Notes under the pieces: generated by a model
The model's input: only the letters and a program-made list of their open reading frames with translations
What the model was told of the DNA's origin: nothing
Database searches by the model: none
Position numbers and translations under genes: made by a program
Assembly (NCBI GenBank): GCA_031269415.1
Contig: JAISZF010000247.1
Coordinates: 1 to 17,635 of the forward strand
Direction of reading: 5' to 3'
DNA: 17,635 nt
Origin: Clostridiales bacterium
Lineage (GTDB): Bacteria > Bacillota > Clostridia > Lachnospirales > WQUN01
Shown here: positions 12,979 to 17,635 of the stretch, piece after piece
Layout: every line of letters begins with the position of its first letter
How positions within the stretch are numbered: the first letter of the stretch is position 1

Positions 12979-15537
12979 TTGAAGGAAATAATTGAGTTAA
13001 AATCCGGTTGGCGTTTGCGAGAATTGCCTTCGACAGATAAATTGAGCGTTGAAGATGTCTCAAAATATAGTTCAATGTTTGAAAAAGCCAGTGGGCATTT
13101 TTTTGAAGCGGAAATGCCTTCGCAGGTACACGATATTTTATTAAAAGCGGTCGTAATTGACGATCCATCGAAACTCGGCGCTCCTGAAAAAACCATGTGG
13201 GTAGCGGAGAAAGATTGGCTTTATTATCTGGAGTTTACTATACCCCGATCATGTCATTCCGAATCCCCGATGCATCCGGACTCCGCAGCATGGAGTAATG
13301 AATCAGCATTCTTGAATTTCAAAGGTTTGGATACCATTGCGGATATATGGTTGAACGGAGAGTTTATTGCGCATAATGAAGACATGTATCTTCCGAACAG
13401 GGTAGCGGTCGGCGAGTTGTTGAAGGAACATAATCATTTGCTGATTCATTTTCGCTCGCCGCATGATTGGTTAAGCAAACAGACATTACCTGAGGAATGG
13501 GAAGGTAAAATTTTGAAACGCCGTCTGTTGCGTAAAAATGACGATGACTTTATGGATTATCTTGGTCCTAAGCCATATTTTACACGCATTGGAATTTATG
13601 ACAAAGTGCTTTTGGAATTAGTTGACGCCGGAGAAATTCTTGAAACGGATGTCACAATAAATCTTAACAACGATTATACAAAAGGGTTTGTTTGTGTAAA
13701 ATCGATCGGCAGTGCTGATTCGGAAAACGCTATGATTGAATATACTATCCGCGATTCCGAAGGCTGTGAAGTTGAGTGTAAAACATCTGATGTTAAATTT
13801 CATGGCAAGAAATGGAGTTCTCAAGCTGATATAACTATTAATAGTCCGTCCCTTTGGTGGCCGCGCGGTTATGGCGATCATCCAGTCTATCAATTAAGTG
13901 CCGTGTTACTCATTGACGGAGTTCAACGCGATATTGTTACCAAAACTCTGGGCTTTCGAAAAATTGAACAGCATGGTGAATTTAATTTTTACATTAACGG
14001 GATGCAGATAAAATTATGGGGCGCGCAACCCGCTCAGATAAGCGGACAGACGCATGTTTGGGATAATGAAAAATCGCTGCGTATTTTAGACTTGGCTGAG
14101 AATTGCAATATGAACGCGCAGCGTATTTGGGGCGGTTCCGACAGATACGATGATGCTTATTACGAAGAAACAGATCGCAGGGGCATCTTGGTTTGGCAGG
14201 AATTTTTCCACGGTTACGCAATGCTGCCTGACAACGACGAATACAGGGCTTTATGTTGCCGCGAGGTTACATGGCAGATAAAGCGATTGAAGCACCATAC
14301 GTCGATTTTTATGTGGTGCGGCGGCAATGAATGTATTATGGGAGCTGAATACACATTGCCGGGTGTACCTTATATAGGAAAGAAATTATTTTTGGAAGAC
14401 TATATGAGATTAACGGCCGAACTTGATCCCGGCAGATATTATCACCCTAATTCTCCCTTCGGCGGCGAATTTATGAATGATCCGTTGCATGGCGACACAC
14501 ATAGTTATACAAATACGTGGTATGTGCCGGGTTCGGATTTCCCAATCATGGTTGCGGAAGAAATACGCGCCGCGCCTCCAGCTTTGAAAAGTGTGCTTCG
14601 TTATTTTGAAAGCCCGGAGAAGGCTTACCCGAAAAATTACGATGGGAAGCTAAAGAAAAACGAGGCACTACCGTGGCCTGAAACATGGCTGGAACGAACA
14701 ACAACGGAAGGCTGGCTGAAAATTCCGCCGATAGAAAGATTTTATGACGCCGACGATCTGGAGTCGCTGGTCTATAAATTCGGAGCGGCTCATGCGTGGT
14801 ATCTGCGTACAATACTCGAAAACAATCGCAGAGGGAAACCGTGGTATAAACCTTATGGCGAGCGGATAAACAAAGGACACTTTGTCTGCCGTTGGAATGA
14901 TTCGTGGCCACTGATTTACGGCAGTATGCTTGATTATTACCTTGAGCCGTTTCAAGCTTATTACGCGACAAAACGCGCTTATGAACCTGTGTTGATATCT
15001 TTTGACGTACAAAATTTTATTCACGTGTGGGTTGTGAACGACACGCCCAATGAGATAAAAGGAACTCTGGAGATCAGTTTATTCGATCAGAATGCGAATA
15101 GCGTCGTGAAACAACTGGATAAAAGAGTGTGCGTGTTCCCCGGTGAATCACGGATAATAACTAATTTGAATGAATTTAAGCAATTTTCGAGGCAATTTAT
15201 TCTATTCGCAAGGCTTATGGACGAAAATGGAACAATAATTACACGCACGAATGATTTTGTGGATATAGAGCGTCATATACGCTTTCCAAACGCAAAACTA
15301 ACTGTAACGGTTGATGGCGATACATTAGTAATCACAACGGATCTTTTCGCTCGCAATATCGAATTAGCAGGCAATGAAAACGGTGATGAATTCGGCTGGG
15401 TGTTCGAAGATAATTACTTCGATCTGTTGCCTAACGAGGTTAAGCGCGTAAAAATATCGGGCAAGCACAAAAAAGGTGTTATAAGCGCTAAGCCCTATTA
15501 TTCATCGTGTGTGAGCAAAGTAACAGTGTTTATCTAA
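12979..15537 (+). CDS. GH2 glycoside hydrolase, beta-mannosidase-like, cytosolic
   Basis: 852 residues from a TTG start at 12979, set by AAGGAGGTG at 12963-12971; the ATG at 12916 overlaps the AKR gene and lacks a site. There is no signal peptide. The N-terminal sugar-binding beta domain (FLNFKGLDTIADIWLNG, 111-127) and Ig-like domain with SLWWPRGYGDHPVYQL (291-306) precede the TIM barrel. Acid/base E451 lies in MWCGGNE. HGDTHSY (504-510) and NDSWPLIYGSMLDYYLEP (640-657) match beta-mannosidase-type positions. The nucleophile should be E527 in MVAEEIR, where typical beta-mannosidases have SEFG; that Phe-Gly context is lost. It should release a beta-linked sugar (mannose, or glucosamine-type as in related GH2 enzymes) from an imported glycoside. 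Family sure, specificity not. Confidence 0.87.
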   Translation: MKEIIELKSGWRLRELPSTDKLSVEDVSKYSSMFEKASGHFFEAEMPSQVHDILLKAVVIDDPSKLGAPEKTMWVAEKDWLYYLEFTIPRSCHSESPMHPDSAAWSNESAFLNFKGLDTIADIWLNGEFIAHNEDMYLPNRVAVGELLKEHNHLLIHFRSPHDWLSKQTLPEEWEGKILKRRLLRKNDDDFMDYLGPKPYFTRIGIYDKVLLELVDAGEILETDVTINLNNDYTKGFVCVKSIGSADSENAMIEYTIRDSEGCEVECKTSDVKFHGKKWSSQADITINSPSLWWPRGYGDHPVYQLSAVLLIDGVQRDIVTKTLGFRKIEQHGEFNFYINGMQIKLWGAQPAQISGQTHVWDNEKSLRILDLAENCNMNAQRIWGGSDRYDDAYYEETDRRGILVWQEFFHGYAMLPDNDEYRALCCREVTWQIKRLKHHTSIFMWCGGNECIMGAEYTLPGVPYIGKKLFLEDYMRLTAELDPGRYYHPNSPFGGEFMNDPLHGDTHSYTNTWYVPGSDFPIMVAEEIRAAPPALKSVLRYFESPEKAYPKNYDGKLKKNEALPWPETWLERTTTEGWLKIPPIERFYDADDLESLVYKFGAAHAWYLRTILENNRRGKPWYKPYGERINKGHFVCRWNDSWPLIYGSMLDYYLEPFQAYYATKRAYEPVLISFDVQNFIHVWVVNDTPNEIKGTLEISLFDQNANSVVKQLDKRVCVFPGESRIITNLNEFKQFSRQFILFARLMDENGTIITRTNDFVDIERHIRFPNAKLTVTVDGDTLVITTDLFARNIELAGNENGDEFGWVFEDNYFDLLPNEVKRVKISGKHKKGVISAKPYYSSCVSKVTVFI

Positions 15538-15564
15538 AAACTTTAAAATATATGGAGGTTATTT

Positions 15565-16482
15565 ATGAAAGTATTTTTAACAGGCGGTACCGGTTTTATA
15601 GGATCGTATGTGGTTACCGAATTAGTAAACAAGGGCCACGAAGTTACGATTTTAGCCCGCAACCCAGGTAAAATCCCCGCGTTTCTCGCAAATCCGTCGA
15701 TAAAGCTTCTCAAGGGTGAGATTAAGGATCGGGAAGTTATCAAGGCAGGATTGTATGGTAAAGACGCTGTGGTTCATCTTGCTCTCGGTGAATTCAGCAC
15801 TGCGGTCGGAGCGGTGGAAAATGACGTGCTGCCATTGGCATATATTATGGAAACAGCCGCACTCATGGGTATTAAAAATCTTATATCAACTTCAACCATT
15901 GCAACTTACGGCAATATTCAAAAACCATACGCGGAAGATCAACCTACGCGCCCAATCGCTTTTTATGGAGCGGCAAAGGCTTGCGCGGAGGATCTGGTAT
16001 TTGCTGTTGCTCAAGTTTACGGTGTCAGGGCAAATTTTGTAAGCCCTGGGTTTACGTTCGCTAATGCTATCGGTGAAGGCGGAACACTGTATCATGATCC
16101 GCGTTTCTTCTATATTGCTAAACAGGCGCGTGAAGGTAAGGACATAGAGGTCGTTAAACACACTGGGACGCAGTTTATTCATGCAGAGGACTTAGCGAAA
16201 ATATATTCAGAGCTTGTTGTTACAACCACACACAATCGCCGCGTATTTATTGGCATGGGAAATGAATTTGTCACATGGGAAGAAATTGCGAACATGGCGG
16301 CTGAGATCGGCGGCAAGAGTAAGGTCATTCCGATTGATCAGGATTTGACAAATGTCACGCCTAGTGTAACGAAAAATTATCCGATCGATCTTTCGCCGAT
16401 TAAGGGTGCGTTTGGCTTTGATTTCCCCTCTCGCGCTAAGATCAGAGAGCATGTAAAATGGCTCATTGAGAATTGGCAATAA
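15565..16482 (+). CDS. NAD-dependent epimerase/dehydratase (extended SDR)
   Basis: 305 residues, ATG with GGAGGT 7 nt upstream, 27 nt after the GH2 gene. The NAD-binding motif is GGTGFIG (7-13). The catalytic triad is Ser/Thr at 109-110 (STSTIATYG), Y134 and K138 (YGAAK). The substrate side includes NFVSPGFTFANAIGEGG. Such enzymes epimerise, dehydrate or oxidise nucleotide-activated or free sugars and related alcohols; the substrate is not readable. Inside a catabolic operon a dehydrogenase or epimerase acting on the released sugar is more likely than a nucleotide-sugar enzyme. About 35% of the extended SDR length typical for UDP-sugar enzymes is not missing; the size is normal for the NmrA/epimerase-like group. 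Confidence 0.87.
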   Translation: MKVFLTGGTGFIGSYVVTELVNKGHEVTILARNPGKIPAFLANPSIKLLKGEIKDREVIKAGLYGKDAVVHLALGEFSTAVGAVENDVLPLAYIMETAALMGIKNLISTSTIATYGNIQKPYAEDQPTRPIAFYGAAKACAEDLVFAVAQVYGVRANFVSPGFTFANAIGEGGTLYHDPRFFYIAKQAREGKDIEVVKHTGTQFIHAEDLAKIYSELVVTTTHNRRVFIGMGNEFVTWEEIANMAAEIGGKSKVIPIDQDLTNVTPSVTKNYPIDLSPIKGAFGFDFPSRAKIREHVKWLIENWQ

Positions 16483-16540
16483 GTTGATCCGATCTTTCCA
16501 AAACAATATTGGTGATTAATTCATCATTAGGAGGCGCTTT

Positions 16541-17635
16541 ATGAAGCAATGGGTGAAAAAGTCTTTATCTATGGTGATGTTTTGTTCGATTGTTGCTGGT
16601 TGCGCAAGTTCAAACACATCAAACGCAGGTTCTGATAACGCCAACGCGTCATCTACTGCGGCTCAAACAGAGACAAACGCATCACAGCCCACTGAAACTA
16701 ATAAGCTTCAAACAGGGATAAATCTTCCAGCTTCTGATGAAGCCATTGTTTTAACAGACTGGGTACAAATGGATCCTAAAATTTCGGCGACATTAACTTC
16801 ATTCGCGGAGATGGAGGCATATCAGGAACTTGCGAAACGTACAAATGTAACATTTGAATTTATTCATCCGCCCGTAGGTGAAGAAACGCAGGCGTTTAAT
16901 TTGATGATGGCTTCAGGAAATTATCCTGACATCATTGAAAGAAACTTGGCTGAATCATATCCTGGCGGGCCTGATAAAGCAATCGCCGATGGGATTGTGT
17001 TACCGTTGAATGAGCTAGTTGATCAATACGCTCCGAATTTTAAAGCGTTTCGTGAAGATCCCGCTAATGAAATTTACAAAAGGCAAAATACAACGGATGC
17101 AGGAGATATCTATGGCTTTTCAGAGGCTTACACTCCAATAGACGGCAAACAAAATACAGGCGCGTTGGTCTGGGGTTTCCAGATGCGCAATGATTGGCTC
17201 GACGCTGTTGGCGAAGAAGTGCCTACCACAATAGAGGAATGGTACGACGTTCTTAAAGCGTTCAAACAGTCTTATCCCGACGCGGTGCCGTTTACAGCGC
17301 GGAAAGAACTGGCGCAGTATGGGCTTAATAATTTCATGAGCGCTTACGGCATAACTTTTGGCTGGTATGTAGATAACAACGTTGTAAAATATGGCCCCGC
17401 TGAAGCGGCATATAAAGATTATCTTGAAGAGATGGCGAAGTGGTATGCGGAGGGATTGATAGATCCTGATTTCGCGCTTAACGATTCCACAGCGGTTGAC
17501 GCAAAAATACTTTCCAATCATGCGGGCAGCTATATGGGGTTATTGTTCGGTGCGATGGGCAAATATTTACAGACGACGTCTGATTCGAATCTTGATCTTG
17601 TAGGCGTGCCTTTCCCGGTCGATAAATACACGGGT
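16541..17635 (+). CDS. ABC-transporter solute-binding lipoprotein (family 1), 3' part outside window
   Basis: 365 codons are visible and the frame is still open at the right edge. ATG follows TTAGGAGG. The N-terminus MKQWVKKSLSMVMFCSIVAGC is a lipoprotein signal with lipobox VAGC and the lipidated Cys at 21, then a Ser/Thr/Asn-rich spacer (about 22-60). The mature part (LTDWVQMDP, EMEAYQELAKRTNVTFEFIH, MMASGNYPDIIE, GIVLPLNELVDQYAPNFKAF) is typical of the large sugar-binding proteins of the LplA/YtcQ kind in Gram-positive bacteria, usually about 500-550 residues. It binds an oligosaccharide outside the membrane for an ABC importer whose permease genes probably lie to the right. It follows the SDR gene by 58 nt; a weak promoter-like TTGATC-17-TATTGG there (16484-16512) may raise its expression. 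Confidence 0.9.
   Translation, partial: MKQWVKKSLSMVMFCSIVAGCASSNTSNAGSDNANASSTAAQTETNASQPTETNKLQTGINLPASDEAIVLTDWVQMDPKISATLTSFAEMEAYQELAKRTNVTFEFIHPPVGEETQAFNLMMASGNYPDIIERNLAESYPGGPDKAIADGIVLPLNELVDQYAPNFKAFREDPANEIYKRQNTTDAGDIYGFSEAYTPIDGKQNTGALVWGFQMRNDWLDAVGEEVPTTIEEWYDVLKAFKQSYPDAVPFTARKELAQYGLNNFMSAYGITFGWYVDNNVVKYGPAEAAYKDYLEEMAKWYAEGLIDPDFALNDSTAVDAKILSNHAGSYMGLLFGAMGKYLQTTSDSNLDLVGVPFPVDKYTG

Noticed and set aside
14546..15024. Minus-strand open frames inside the GH2 gene
   Set aside because: Low-complexity shadow translations without start signals, inside a complete GH2 reading frame.
16207..17521. Minus-strand open frames opposite the SDR and solute-binding genes
   Set aside because: No ribosome-binding sites or recognisable domains; plus-strand frames carry clear family motifs and a lipobox.

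Overview
The window reads as chromosomal DNA of an anaerobic member of the Bacillota (Clostridia-like). The signs are strong AGGAGG-type ribosome-binding sites on almost every gene, TTG and GTG starts, S-layer-homology (SLH) anchoring of a cell-wall enzyme, a radical-SAM protein, an iron-sulphur aldo/keto reductase, and a lipoprotein sugar-binding protein of the Gram-positive type. I cannot name a species.

Left third (1-5004, all minus strand apart from a short plus-strand tail at the left edge). This part holds an Rpn/PD-(D/E)XK-type protein with a four-residue tandem repeat, then a tightly coupled pair: a radical-SAM protein of the putative DNA modification/repair family and its usual DUF4130 partner, 1 nt apart. 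The radical-SAM protein ends in a perfect sliding-clamp-binding pentapeptide (QLSLF). Next is a secreted SLH-anchored polysaccharide deacetylase. Each of the three transcription units has a readable sigma-A-type promoter.

Middle (5107-7792, plus strand). One operon encodes a Gfo/Idh/MocA oxidoreductase, a branched-chain aminotransferase, and a sugar-phosphate isomerase/epimerase gene that is now a pseudogene. Its N-terminal and C-terminal coding parts are both recognisable but lie in different frames, with the middle of the barrel missing. A strong rho-independent terminator follows.

Right (7890-17635). This is a divergent carbohydrate-use locus. On the minus strand, an XRE-type repressor gene is followed by dhaK and dhaL. 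On the plus strand, a second dhaK and dhaL are followed by an aldo/keto reductase with two 4Fe-4S motifs, a GH2 beta-mannosidase-like glycosidase, an NAD-dependent epimerase/dehydratase and the start of a solute-binding lipoprotein gene that runs off the window. Several joints in the plus-strand operon overlap or nearly do. The 282-bp divergent region has one promoter each way and four copies of AATGAAT placed on or beside the promoter elements, probably operators for the XRE protein. No DhaM phosphocarrier is present.

My reading, an inference, is that an imported glycoside is cut in the cytosol by the GH2 enzyme, the product is oxidised or reduced by the SDR and the aldo/keto reductase, and a short keto-sugar is phosphorylated by one or both DhaKL kinases. 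Both DhaK proteins keep the three key residues of E. coli DhaK but share a GHLP variant of the GHEP motif. They may therefore act on a ketose other than dihydroxyacetone. The two-kinase divergent arrangement is the most interesting system in the window.
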